This document shows, piece after piece, positions 10,659-18,424 of a DNA stretch of 54,688 nt; positions within the stretch are counted from its first letter, which is position 1, and the number at the start of each line of letters is the position of its first letter. The stretch comes from Meiothermus hypogaeus (GTDB lineage: Bacteria; Deinococcota; Deinococci; Deinococcales; Thermaceae), in contig NZ_QWKY01000017.1 of NCBI RefSeq assembly GCF_003574035.1, positions 1-54,688 of the forward strand. The letters run 5' to 3'. Below the pieces are notes generated by a model. That model was not told where the DNA came from, searched no databases, and saw only the letters and a list, made by a program, of their open reading frames with translations. The translations under genes and the position numbers were made by a program.

Positions 10659-11093
10659 CTAAATGGTCTGATCGTCGGGGATAAGCTCGAGCTGCACCCC
10701 CGCAATCTTCCAGCTGCCGTCTGCCTGACGCTCCATCAGGTAGTACGCCACCGCCTTCTTGCCGTCCAGACCTACCAAATTCACAACCTGGCGTATCTGT
10801 TGAAGCGTACCCAAAGAGCGGCTAGCTGGTCCAAACTCCACCTTGAGGGGTCGGTAAATCTGAGCGTAGCCCGTCCGAACCATATCGATAAAGCGCTCGG
10901 GGGTCTGGAAAACCTGGCGAATGCCAGGGGAAGCAAAGGAGAAAGCCCGCACAGCGTCATCTTTTTTGAAAGCCTCGATCTGCGCAGTGATAATGGCTTG
11001 AATAGCTGCGCGGTCTTGAGGGGGCACGTCCTGCAAGCGCTGGGCCTGCCCTCCCAAAAGGAATAGCACAACCAGGGCAAAAACAGGTTTCAT
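10659..11093 (-). CDS. Secreted DUF4864-type protein
   Basis: A 144-residue protein with a signal peptide (MKPVFALVVLFLLGGQAQ) and a domain matching DUF4864 in its order of motifs: IQAIITAQIEAFKKDDAVRAFSFASPGIRQVF, then TPERFIDMVRTGY, then AVAYYLMERQADGSWKIAGVQL. The fold resembles the cystatin/NTF2-like superfamily. No function is established for the domain. It lies alone between acnA (convergent) and the M20 amidohydrolase (same strand, 99 bp upstream). Confidence 0.82.
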   Translation of the reverse strand: MKPVFALVVLFLLGGQAQRLQDVPPQDRAAIQAIITAQIEAFKKDDAVRAFSFASPGIRQVFQTPERFIDMVRTGYAQIYRPLKVEFGPASRSLGTLQQIRQVVNLVGLDGKKAVAYYLMERQADGSWKIAGVQLELIPDDQTI

Positions 11094-11192
11094 GCCCTAG
11101 TGTGCACCCTCTGGCGTGCTACAGTTTGTAGTAATTCCTACTAACTTCCCTAGCCCAGGGCACAGCAAGCTGGCGAGTAAATCAGCAAGCTT

Positions 11193-12362
11193 CTAGCGCA
11201 AAAAGTCGAGCACGGCACGGGTAATCAGTTCGGTGCCCAGGGGCAGGGAACGCTCGTCGTCAATCCAGAATCCCGGGTGGTGGTGTGGGCGGTTTTTGCT
11301 GGGATCGGGGTCGCCCGCACCCAGCCAGAAGTACACCCCCGGACGGCGGTTCAAGAACTCCGACATGTCGTCGCCACCCATCACCGGCGGCACCTCGAGC
11401 ACCGCCGCCTCCCCCACTACCTGCCGGGCTACCTGCCGGAACCGCTCGACCATCTCGGGGTCGTTGACCACGGCGGGCGAACCAGGTAACCAGCTCACCT
11501 CGGCGCTGCCTCCCATAGCGGCAGCAATCCCCTGGCTGAGCTCACCAATCCGATGGATGAGCTTCTCCCGGAGTTGGGCATCGAAAGTGCGGAGGGTGCC
11601 CTTGAGTTCGGCGGTTTCGGGGATGATGTTATGCGCCCCTTCGCCTGCCGTAACGGTGGCAATGGTGATGACCGAGGTATTGACCGGGTCGGTCTCGCGG
11701 CTGACCAGGCTTTGCAGGGCCACGATAATCTGTGCCGCGATCAGGACGGTGTCCACCCCCTCGTGGGGCATGGCCGCGTGGGCGCCTTTGCCCCGAAGGT
11801 GGATGGTGAAGGCGTCGGCGGCGGCCATCGAGGGGCCGGGCCGTACCCCCACTTTTCCTGCCGGCATCAGGCTATAGAGGTGCAGCCCCACCACACGATC
11901 CACCCCTTCCAGCACCCCGGCCTCCACCATCGGGCGGGCCCCCGAAACAATCTCTTCGGCAGGCTGGAAGGCAAAGCGCACCTCACCCTCCATTTGCTCT
12001 TTGAAGCGGGCCAGGACCGCAGCCACATGAGCGGCAATGGCCGCGTGACCATCGTGGCCGCAGGCGTGCATAACGCCGGGGGTCTGGGAGCTATAGGGTA
12101 CGCCAGAGTCTTCGTGGATGGGCAGGGCATCGATGTCGGCTCGCACCAGCACGGTTTTGCCCGTTTTGGCGCCCTTCAGGCTGGCCACCACCCCGGTCTG
12201 GGCCACCCCCCTTGTGACCTCGAGGCCCAGCCCTTGCAAAAACTCGGCGAGTTTGGCGCTGGTGCGCACCTCCTGGAACCCCAGTTCGGGGTGGCGGTGA
12301 AAGTCGCGGCGCATCTCGATCAGGCTGGGCGTCAACTCGGCGATGGTTTCTCGTATGTTCAT
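11193..12362 (-). CDS. M20 family amidohydrolase (hippurate/N-acyl-amino acid hydrolase type)
   Basis: A 389-residue metal-dependent amidohydrolase of the M20D group that removes acyl groups from amino acids or related amides. Metal-binding motifs are clear: FHRHPELGFQE near the N-terminus, HACGHDGHAAI, and FQPAEE; the dimerisation (lid) domain occupies the middle, starting near KGAHAAMPHEGVD. Length matches amidohydrolases such as HipO, AbgB-like and carboxypeptidase Ss1 types. No neighbouring gene indicates the substrate. The start ATG is preceded by TAGGGC, a possible -10, but this is weak. Confidence 0.92.
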   Translation of the reverse strand: MNIRETIAELTPSLIEMRRDFHRHPELGFQEVRTSAKLAEFLQGLGLEVTRGVAQTGVVASLKGAKTGKTVLVRADIDALPIHEDSGVPYSSQTPGVMHACGHDGHAAIAAHVAAVLARFKEQMEGEVRFAFQPAEEIVSGARPMVEAGVLEGVDRVVGLHLYSLMPAGKVGVRPGPSMAAADAFTIHLRGKGAHAAMPHEGVDTVLIAAQIIVALQSLVSRETDPVNTSVITIATVTAGEGAHNIIPETAELKGTLRTFDAQLREKLIHRIGELSQGIAAAMGGSAEVSWLPGSPAVVNDPEMVERFRQVARQVVGEAAVLEVPPVMGGDDMSEFLNRRPGVYFWLGAGDPDPSKNRPHHHPGFWIDDERSLPLGTELITRAVLDFLR

Positions 12363-12731
12363 AGGCCCTAGTCAAACACCTAAAGCTTCTGGCCGTCAAC
12401 TGTGGAGCAGGCTACCTCAAGCTGAGCTTCTCGAGGCTTAGAGGTGAGTCTGCTGGCTGTGCGCAATACCCAGATGTTGACCGAGCCAGATACAGTGACA
12501 AGCCTGAGAAGCACCTGGTTGTGGGCTTTAGAAGCAAAGCCCTGGGGCGGAGTCTGCACGAATAGCGCTCCAGAGAAGTCTTCTCCTGGCCATAAGTTTG
12601 TGGTGGGTGGAACTCGAGTTCTGCTTCTGTTTCCATATCAGAGACAAAAATGCCCTATCACCTTGAACTCGGTACATGATTTGCTAGACTTGGGACAAGC
12701 TATGCAAGACTCCACCCGAAGGAGCTAAACC
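12363..12731. other. Divergent intergenic region between M20 gene and fadD
   Basis: About 370 bp between divergently read genes. It holds the candidate fadD promoter at its right end; several short open frames here have no support. No repeat family is seen. Confidence 0.5.
12663..12690 (+). promoter_or_regulatory. Candidate fadD promoter
   Basis: TTGAAC (12663-12668), 16-bp spacer, TAGACT (12685-12690). Predicted start near 12697 gives a leader of about 35 nt that includes the ribosome site GAAGGAGC before ATG 12732. Confidence 0.55.
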
Positions 12732-14417
12732 ATGACCCGACCCTGGCTCAACCATTACGACAAAGGCGTCCCGGCGGATATTCAGTACCCCGAGGTGCCC
12801 CTCTGGAAGCTGCTGGCCGACACCGCCCAAAAATATCCGGACCATGTGGCCCTGGAGTTTATGGGGAGCGTGATGGGCTACCGCACCCTTTGGGAGTCGG
12901 CGCTCAAGTTTGCAGGCGCCCTCCAGGCCCAGGGGGTGCAGCCGGGCGACCGCGTGGCCATCATGCTGCCCAACTGCCCGCAGTTTGTGATTGCCTTTTA
13001 CGGCACACTGGCCGCTGGTGGGGTGTGCGTGAACGTGAACCCTCTCTACACCCCCCGTGAACTCCGACATCAGCTCTCCGACGCTGGGGCCGAGACCCTA
13101 ATCATCCTGGACTTGCTCTGGCCTCGCTATGCCGAGATCGAACAGGAGGTACCGGTCAAGCGGGTGTTCACCACCGGTATTCAAGACTATCTGCCCTTCC
13201 CCAAAAACCTGCTCTTCCCCCTCAAAGCCCGCCGGGAAAAACGCTGGGTCAACTTACCCCAACACCCCAAGCGCCAGGACTTCAAAAAGACCCTAAAAGC
13301 GGCCAGCCCCATCGCACAGCCCTACCCCGCCAAGCCCGATGAGGTGGCCCTATTGCAATACACCGGGGGAACCACCGGCGTTTCCAAGGGGGCCATGCTC
13401 TCGCACCGCAACCTGGTCGCCAACACCTACCAGAGCATGGCCTGGGGGGGCGACGAGGTAAAAGACCTGGAAGGCAAAGGGGTCATGCTGGGTGCCATCC
13501 CCTTCTTTCACGTTTACGGTATGACCGTGGCCATGAACTACGGCATTGCCGCAGGGTACAAGATCGTGCTGCTGCCGCGCCCCGAGGTCAAACCCTGCAT
13601 TGAGGCCATCGAAAAGCATGGCGTGACTCATTTCCCTGGCGTGCCCACCCTTTACATTGGCTTCAACAATTTCCCAGGTATTGAAAAACGCAAGGTTGGA
13701 ACGGTCAAGGTTTGTATCTCCGGCTCGGCGGCCCTGCCCGTTGAAGTCACCAAGAAATTCGAGCAATTGACCGGCGGCAAGCTGGTCGAGGGCTATGGCC
13801 TGACCGAGGCTGCCCCCTGTACCCACTGCAACCCCCTCACTGGTGAGCGCAAGATTGGCAGTATTGGGCTGCCCATGCCCGGTATTGATGCCAAGGTATT
13901 GGACGAAAACCTGCGCGAGGTTCCTGTGGGCGAGGTGGGGGAACTGGCCCTGCGCGGTCCCAACGTAATGCTGGGCTACTGGCAGCGCCCCGAGGAAACT
14001 AGCAAGGCCATCAAGATCGACTGGCTGCTCACTGGCGATATGGCCCGTATGGACGAGGACGGCTACTTCTACATTGTGGATCGCAAGAAAGATATGATCA
14101 TTGCAGGCGGATACAACATCTATCCCCGCGAGGTAGAGGAAGTCCTGTTTGCCCACCCGGGCGTGGCTGAAGCGGCGGTGGTAGGCCTGCCCGACGAGTA
14201 CCGGGGCGAGACGGTGGCGGCCTTTGTGGTTCCCAAACCTGGTGTAACCCTGACCAAAGAGGAGCTGGACAAACATTGCCGCGACAACCTTGCTGCCTAC
14301 AAGGTGCCGCGCATCTACGAGTTCCGCAGCGAACTGCCCAAGAGTGCGGTGGGCAAGGTGCTCAGACGGGAGTTGCGCGAGGCGGTACTGAAGGAGCGGC
14401 AAAAGGTGGGAAGCTAG
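12732..14417 (+). CDS. fadD: Long-chain fatty acid-CoA ligase
   Basis: Activates fatty acids to acyl-CoA through an acyl-adenylate; cytoplasmic or membrane-associated. The 561-residue sequence has the ANL-superfamily motifs: YTGGTTGVSKGAMLSHRN (phosphate loop), GYGLTEAAP, LLTGDMARMDEDGYF, and YNIYPREVEEVLF; the C-terminal Lys lies in PKSAVGKVLRREL. Strong ribosome site. It stands alone, with no beta-oxidation genes next to it, so whether it serves degradation or lipid synthesis is open. The repeat element copy B lies just downstream. Confidence 0.95.
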   Translation: MTRPWLNHYDKGVPADIQYPEVPLWKLLADTAQKYPDHVALEFMGSVMGYRTLWESALKFAGALQAQGVQPGDRVAIMLPNCPQFVIAFYGTLAAGGVCVNVNPLYTPRELRHQLSDAGAETLIILDLLWPRYAEIEQEVPVKRVFTTGIQDYLPFPKNLLFPLKARREKRWVNLPQHPKRQDFKKTLKAASPIAQPYPAKPDEVALLQYTGGTTGVSKGAMLSHRNLVANTYQSMAWGGDEVKDLEGKGVMLGAIPFFHVYGMTVAMNYGIAAGYKIVLLPRPEVKPCIEAIEKHGVTHFPGVPTLYIGFNNFPGIEKRKVGTVKVCISGSAALPVEVTKKFEQLTGGKLVEGYGLTEAAPCTHCNPLTGERKIGSIGLPMPGIDAKVLDENLREVPVGEVGELALRGPNVMLGYWQRPEETSKAIKIDWLLTGDMARMDEDGYFYIVDRKKDMIIAGGYNIYPREVEEVLFAHPGVAEAAVVGLPDEYRGETVAAFVVPKPGVTLTKEELDKHCRDNLAAYKVPRIYEFRSELPKSAVGKVLRRELREAVLKERQKVGS

Positions 14418-14524
14418 AAGCAAGCAGCGACATCCTTAGTTTGCCTAGCCTATGGACTCATCTGCAAGGCTGTATGGTCGCTGTACCCCACACGCTGCAG
14501 GGGGCCTCGATTGCTTGAAAGCAT

Positions 14525-14721
14525 TTATACCTGATTCAAACAGTCCGCTTACAAAACCAAAAAAACCCGTAGGTTGTCTTTTTGAATCCTGGAGCACACC
14601 CTGCCCTTTCGGTCGGCGAAAAAAGCGTCTTCTTTCCAAGGAGCGGTATCGCCCTCCGCTACGTGGATAACTTCGGTCGAGTTGATTTGTTACGGTTCGG
14701 TATCGAATCAACCGAATCTGG
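14525..14721. repeat. Repeat family 1, copy B
   Basis: Same parts in the same order as copy C at the window end: an imperfect GATTCAAA...TTTTTGAATC inverted repeat (14533-14588), GAGCACACCC, CGGTCGGCGAAAAAAGCGTC, one 38-bp-type unit (GGTATCGCCCTCCGCTACG at about 14646), then a stem-loop ending AACCGAATCTGGCATTA. The final stem has diverged in sequence on both arms but can still pair. It fills the gap between fadD and iscS, ending at the iscS stop codon. Not protein coding. Confidence 0.85.
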
Positions 14722-14723
14722 CA

Positions 14724-15842
14724 TTAGACCCTCGAGCGCCCCACAGCTTCGGCAAAAGCGGCTGCGGCTTTGTCTATCTCTTCTTCGGTGGTAAAGCGCC
14801 CGAGGCTGAACCGCACCGAAGCCTTGGCCTCGGCCTTGCTCCGCCCGATGGCCAGGAGTACATGAGAGGGCTCGAGGCTCCCGCTCGCACAGGCCGAGCC
14901 CGATGAAGCCGCCACGCCCAGCAGATCCAGGTTGAGCAAGAGCCCTTCGCCATCGGCCCCTCTGGCCGTCACGTTGACGTGCTTGGGGCTTCGCAGCGTG
15001 GGGTGGCCGTTGAGCTCGACCCCTGGGATGGCCAGAAGCTGCGATTCCAGACGCTCCCGCAAGTGCAGCAGCATTTGTGTTTCCTGGCTCAACAGTGTCA
15101 TGGCTTTTTCAGCAGCCAGCCCCATCCCGTACACTGCCGGCAGGTTTTCGGTGCCCCCCCGGTAGCCCTGCTCCTGTTTGCCGGGCATCAGGGGGAAAAG
15201 TTCTATTCCCTTCCGCACATAAAGCGCCCCCACCCCTTTGGGGCCGTAGAACTTATGGGCCGCAATGGAGATGAGGTCGGCCCCCAGGTCTTCCACCTGG
15301 CTGGGCACCGTGCCAAAGGCCTGCACAGCGTCGGTATGGAAAAGGACGCCCCTGGCCCGGCAAAGCTCGGCCACCGCCTTAACCGGATACAGGGTGCCGA
15401 TTTCGTTGTTGACGGTCATCAGCGAGACCAGGAGGGTATCGGGGCGCAGGGCTTCGGCCACCTGCTCAGGGTAAATCATGCCGGTGTGGTCGGGCTTCAG
15501 CAAGGTGACCTCGAAACCCAGGTGCTGGAGGTTCTTGAGCGCGGTCAGGACGGCGGAGTGCTCGAGCTCCGTACTCACCAGATGACCCCGGCCAAGGGCC
15601 AGCGCCACCCCATAAATTGCCAGGGCATCGGACTCGGTGCCGCCGCTGGTCAGCACAAGCTCACGGGGTTTGCACCCCAGCGCCCTAGCCACACGCTCCC
15701 GGCCCTCTTCCAGCAGCTGCCGCGCCTGGCGGCCTGCCCCATGCACCGAGCTGGGGTTGCCATAAACCGATAGCACCTCCTGCAAGGCGGCCTTTACCTC
15801 GGGGTCGAGTGGGGTGGTGGCGGCGTAGTCGAGGTAAATCAT
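14724..15842 (-). CDS. iscS: Cysteine desulfurase (IscS/NifS family)
   Basis: PLP enzyme that removes sulfur from cysteine for Fe-S cluster and thio-cofactor synthesis. In 372 residues it shows the N-terminal LDYAATTPLDPEV motif, TSGGTESDALA, the PLP lysine in AAHKFYGPKG (K197), and the persulfide-forming Cys in SSGSACASGS (C318). The catalytic Cys loop lacks the long insertion of SufS, placing it in the IscS/NifS group. It lies 141 bp downstream of an IscR-type regulator on the same strand, but no scaffold (IscU) gene follows. The E1-like protein at 39.1 kb may use its sulfur. Confidence 0.94.
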   Translation of the reverse strand: MIYLDYAATTPLDPEVKAALQEVLSVYGNPSSVHGAGRQARQLLEEGRERVARALGCKPRELVLTSGGTESDALAIYGVALALGRGHLVSTELEHSAVLTALKNLQHLGFEVTLLKPDHTGMIYPEQVAEALRPDTLLVSLMTVNNEIGTLYPVKAVAELCRARGVLFHTDAVQAFGTVPSQVEDLGADLISIAAHKFYGPKGVGALYVRKGIELFPLMPGKQEQGYRGGTENLPAVYGMGLAAEKAMTLLSQETQMLLHLRERLESQLLAIPGVELNGHPTLRSPKHVNVTARGADGEGLLLNLDLLGVAASSGSACASGSLEPSHVLLAIGRSKAEAKASVRFSLGRFTTEEEIDKAAAAFAEAVGRSRV

Positions 15843-15983
15843 GCGACAAGTATTCAGTGATAGAGAGCGAATGCGCCCTGGCAGATGGCCCTTCGAAGGC
15901 TCAGGTACGTCAATCGTGGAAAGCCCTGCAACGGTTGGGGACTATTGATTACAGACGATTAACCACAGACACTCCGCTATAGC

Positions 15984-16448
15984 CTAGCGGCTGTAGACCA
16001 CAGGCGGCGCGGGCTCGAGCTGCACCAGTTTGCGGGCCTCGATCTGCTTGCGTTCCTCGATCAAATCCTTCAGGGTAGTTTGTTGCAGTACCCCCCGCAT
16101 AGCATCGTCCACTTTTTTCCACAGGATCTCGGTAGAGCAGTTGCCGGTCTGCCAGCAGGACTGTGGGTCTTCGAGACAGGTCACGGGCGCCAGGCTACCC
16201 TCCAGAGCCTCCACCACCTCCAAAGCAGTAATGCGCTCCACCGGGCGGCCCAGCTTGTAACCCCCTTTGGCCCCCCGCACGCTACGGATGAAGCCGGAGC
16301 GTCGCAGTTGGGCTGCTATCTGCTCCAGGTAGTGCTGGCTGATCCCTTGCACATCCGCAACGTCCTTGAGGGGAACCGCCTTAGGTTGACGCAAGCCGAT
16401 CTCTACCAGGGCCCGTAACCCGTACTGTGCTTTGGTTGAGACCCACAT
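15984..16448 (-). CDS. Rrf2 family regulator, IscR-like
   Basis: A 154-residue winged-helix regulator: MWVSTKAQYGLRALVEI, VPLKDVADVQGISQHYLEQI, and RSVRGAKGGYKLGRP are the Rrf2 hallmarks. Three cysteines (C91, C98, C104; spacing x6 and x5) stand where IscR binds a [2Fe-2S] cluster. It lies directly upstream of iscS, which it probably regulates in response to cluster demand. A TATACT box ends 6 nt before the ATG, giving a leaderless mRNA. Gene name left open because Rrf2 proteins with three Cys also include RsrR- and NsrR-type sensors. Confidence 0.9.
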   Translation of the reverse strand: MWVSTKAQYGLRALVEIGLRQPKAVPLKDVADVQGISQHYLEQIAAQLRRSGFIRSVRGAKGGYKLGRPVERITALEVVEALEGSLAPVTCLEDPQSCWQTGNCSTEILWKKVDDAMRGVLQQTTLKDLIEERKQIEARKLVQLEPAPPVVYSR

Positions 16449-16454
16449 GACCTA

Positions 16455-16460
16455 AGTATA
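16455..16460 (-). promoter_or_regulatory. Leaderless -10 box (TATACT) of the Rrf2 gene
   Basis: On the minus strand TATACT is followed by 6 nt and then ATG (16448). The -35 region is not clear. Confidence 0.55.
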
Positions 16461-16524
16461 AACCCCTAAATCCTGTATGGAAAAGTAGAATTTACACCTT
16501 TACGATTCACCTCTAATGAGTCCA

Positions 16525-17316
16525 TCATCGGCGCAGGGTCAGTGCCAGGGCAAACAACAGGGCCTGCACCAGCACTATCGCGCTACCGGCCGGGACATCG
16601 AATAAATAAGCGGCCGCCAGCCCTGGAACGACCGAAAAAACGCCAATCGCAACCGATATAACTGTCATGGCCGAAAAAGTCCGGCTGAGCAAGCGGGCCG
16701 TAGCGGCAGGAATCACAATGAAAGCCGCAATCAAGACTATTCCCACCACCTTGACTGAAACCACCACCACCAGGGCAATGAGCCCCGCGAGCAGATAGTC
16801 GTAAAGCAGCACCGGCTGTCGGTCGGCCAGGGCCAGCTCGCGGTCGAAGGTGGCATAGGCCCAGTGGCTCCAGACCGGCGCCAGGAGGGCAACCCCCAGG
16901 GCAATGAAGCCCATCACCCACAAATCGGTCTGGGTCACGGTCAGGATGGAACCAAACAGATAGGCCACAGCGTCGGGTGCGAAACCCTGGCGCATGGACA
17001 TGAACAGCACCCCCAGCGCTACCGAGACCGCAAAGAAGATACCGATGGCAGTATCGTCGCCCAGGTTGCTGCGTTCGCGTACCCAGGTGATAGCCAGCGA
17101 GACCCCCACCGCGAAGGGAATGGCCACCCAGAGCGGCTCTTCGTGCAGAAGCAGCCCCAGGGCTACGCCCGCAAAGGCCGCGTGGGCCAGCCCGTCGCCC
17201 AGGAACGAGAGGCGGCGCTGTACCACCATCACGCCCAGATAGCTGGCCAGCCCCCCCACCAGCAGGCCCGCCAGCAGGGCCCGTTGCAAAAACGGAAGCT
17301 GCAGTGCCTCCATCAT
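16525..17316 (-). CDS. ABC-3 family metal (Zn/Mn) transporter permease
   Basis: A roughly 263-residue membrane protein of the ZnuB/MntB/TroC family, with about eight hydrophobic helices. Typical motifs are RRLSFLGDGLAHAAFAGVALG near the N-terminus, DDTAIGIFFAVSVALGVLF, and VKVVGIVLIAAFIVIPAATARLL. The start ATG overlaps the stop of the ATPase gene (ATGA), so the two are coupled. The open frame continues upstream to 17379 inside the ATPase gene; that extension is not conserved. Metal specificity (zinc or manganese) cannot be told from the permease alone. No binding-protein gene is adjacent. Confidence 0.92.
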   Translation of the reverse strand: MMEALQLPFLQRALLAGLLVGGLASYLGVMVVQRRLSFLGDGLAHAAFAGVALGLLLHEEPLWVAIPFAVGVSLAITWVRERSNLGDDTAIGIFFAVSVALGVLFMSMRQGFAPDAVAYLFGSILTVTQTDLWVMGFIALGVALLAPVWSHWAYATFDRELALADRQPVLLYDYLLAGLIALVVVVSVKVVGIVLIAAFIVIPAATARLLSRTFSAMTVISVAIGVFSVVPGLAAAYLFDVPAGSAIVLVQALLFALALTLRR

Positions 17317-18086
17317 GCGCGGCCCCCCAGCACCAGGTTGTGTCCGTGGCCCACGTGCCCAAAGGCCTGGCTCAGGCACTCGTGGCAGAGCACCTGCTCG
17401 GGCGGGCCATAGCCCACCACCCGCCGGTTCAACACCAGAACCGCCGAGGCGTGGTGCTGAGCAGCTTCCCAGTCGTGGGTAATCATGAGTACGGTGGCCC
17501 CACGTTCGGCCTGGTAGGCCTCGAGGTGCCGGTACAGGTCGGCCTCTCCCACCACGTCCACGCCTGTAGCGGGCTCGTCCAGCAAGAGCAGCCGCGGCTC
17601 ACGGATGAGGCTCCGGGCCAGATAGACCCGCTGAAGCTCCCCACCCGAGAGGCGGCCCAGCCGACGGTTGGCCAGGGCCAGCGCCCCCACCTTATCCAGC
17701 ATGGCCTCGGCTTTTTTGCGTTCCTGGGCGGTAATGATAAAGGGCCAGCGGCGCCGCAAGCCCGACACCACCACTTCCAGGGCCAGAGCAGGAAAACTGC
17801 GGTCAAAGCCCTTGACCTGCGGCACGTACCCCACCCAGCCGGGGGGCACCTGCCGAGGCGGTAGACCCATCACCCGCACCGTACCCGAAACCTGGGTCGG
17901 ACCATCGCGCAACAAACCCCGCTCCAGGCCCAGCAAAGCCTTCAGCAGGGTACTCTTGCCCGCCCCATTGGGTCCCACAATGGCGACAAAAGCCCCCTGG
18001 GGCACACTTAGGTTTACTTCTTGCAGCGCCTGGAACTCCCCAAAGCTCACCGAATACGCATGCATTTCCACCGCGGGTGCGGTCAT
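17313..18086 (-). CDS. Metal (Zn/Mn) ABC transporter ATP-binding protein
   Basis: A 257-residue ATPase that powers the permease encoded next to it. Walker A is GPNGAGKSTLLKALLG, the signature is LSGGELQRVYLARSL, Walker B is LLLLDEPATGVD, and the switch His is in MITHDW. The C-terminus has His and Cys residues (HASAV, CHECLSQAFGHVGHGHN), as in ZnuC-type ATPases. It leads a two-gene operon with a -10-like TATTAT and an inverted repeat just before the start. The substrate-binding protein must be encoded elsewhere. Confidence 0.93.
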   Translation of the reverse strand: MTAPAVEMHAYSVSFGEFQALQEVNLSVPQGAFVAIVGPNGAGKSTLLKALLGLERGLLRDGPTQVSGTVRVMGLPPRQVPPGWVGYVPQVKGFDRSFPALALEVVVSGLRRRWPFIITAQERKKAEAMLDKVGALALANRRLGRLSGGELQRVYLARSLIREPRLLLLDEPATGVDVVGEADLYRHLEAYQAERGATVLMITHDWEAAQHHASAVLVLNRRVVGYGPPEQVLCHECLSQAFGHVGHGHNLVLGGRA

Positions 18087-18092
18087 AATTTC

Positions 18093-18108
18093 TGATAATA
18101 CGCTATCA
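18093..18108. promoter_or_regulatory. Possible operator and -10 box of the metal transporter operon
   Basis: TGATA and TATCA are arranged as an inverted repeat with a 6-bp spacer, overlapping TATTAT (18095-18100, minus strand), which ends 8 nt before the ATG. The overlap with the -10 would suit a metal-sensing repressor (Fur/Zur or DtxR type). Only one short palindrome is seen, so it may be chance. Confidence 0.3.
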
Positions 18109-18189
18109 ATAGTTGGTTGAACAGAGGAGAAGAATCTTGACAGAAAAATTCAGCGGCGGAGTCGCAGGTCGAGTGCCATACCGAATCCA

Positions 18190-18319
18190 CATGAACCCCT
18201 TGCTTTCTCTGGGCCGGAGGTGTCGACACCCCGACGGCTATATTTACCAGTGATGGGAACGCGCCTCTCTACACCTGGAGTGTCGCCGAATGAGGGGGCC
18301 CGGGAACGACTCTAAAGGT
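18190..18319 (+). repeat. Repeat family 2, copy 1
   Basis: An interspersed sequence beginning CATGAACCCCTTGC and containing TATTTACCAGTGATGGGAAC, CTCTCTAC, GTGTCGCC, ATGAGGGG and CTCTAAAG. Homologous copies are at 48010-48200 (same strand) and 41889-41980 (reverse). No open frame of note. It occupies most of the 338-bp gap between the metal transporter and the M16 genes. Confidence 0.75.
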
Positions 18320-18424
18320 ACCTAATGGTAAAGCTGGTATCCATGGGCTTTCGGCTTTTAGCTTTGGGCTCCAGGCATTGAGCCATCCAATTTCTGGCTC
18401 GAGTCCCCAGACCTGGGCTCGGGG

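Noticed and set aside
10381..10662. 93-codon open frame on the plus strand after acnA
   Set aside because: No ribosome site, no family resemblance, AT-rich codons unlike its neighbours, and it overlaps the convergent DUF4864 gene.
13350..14423. Long antisense frame inside fadD (357 codons)
   Set aside because: Shadow of fadD; composition rich in Gly, His and Gln, no motif.
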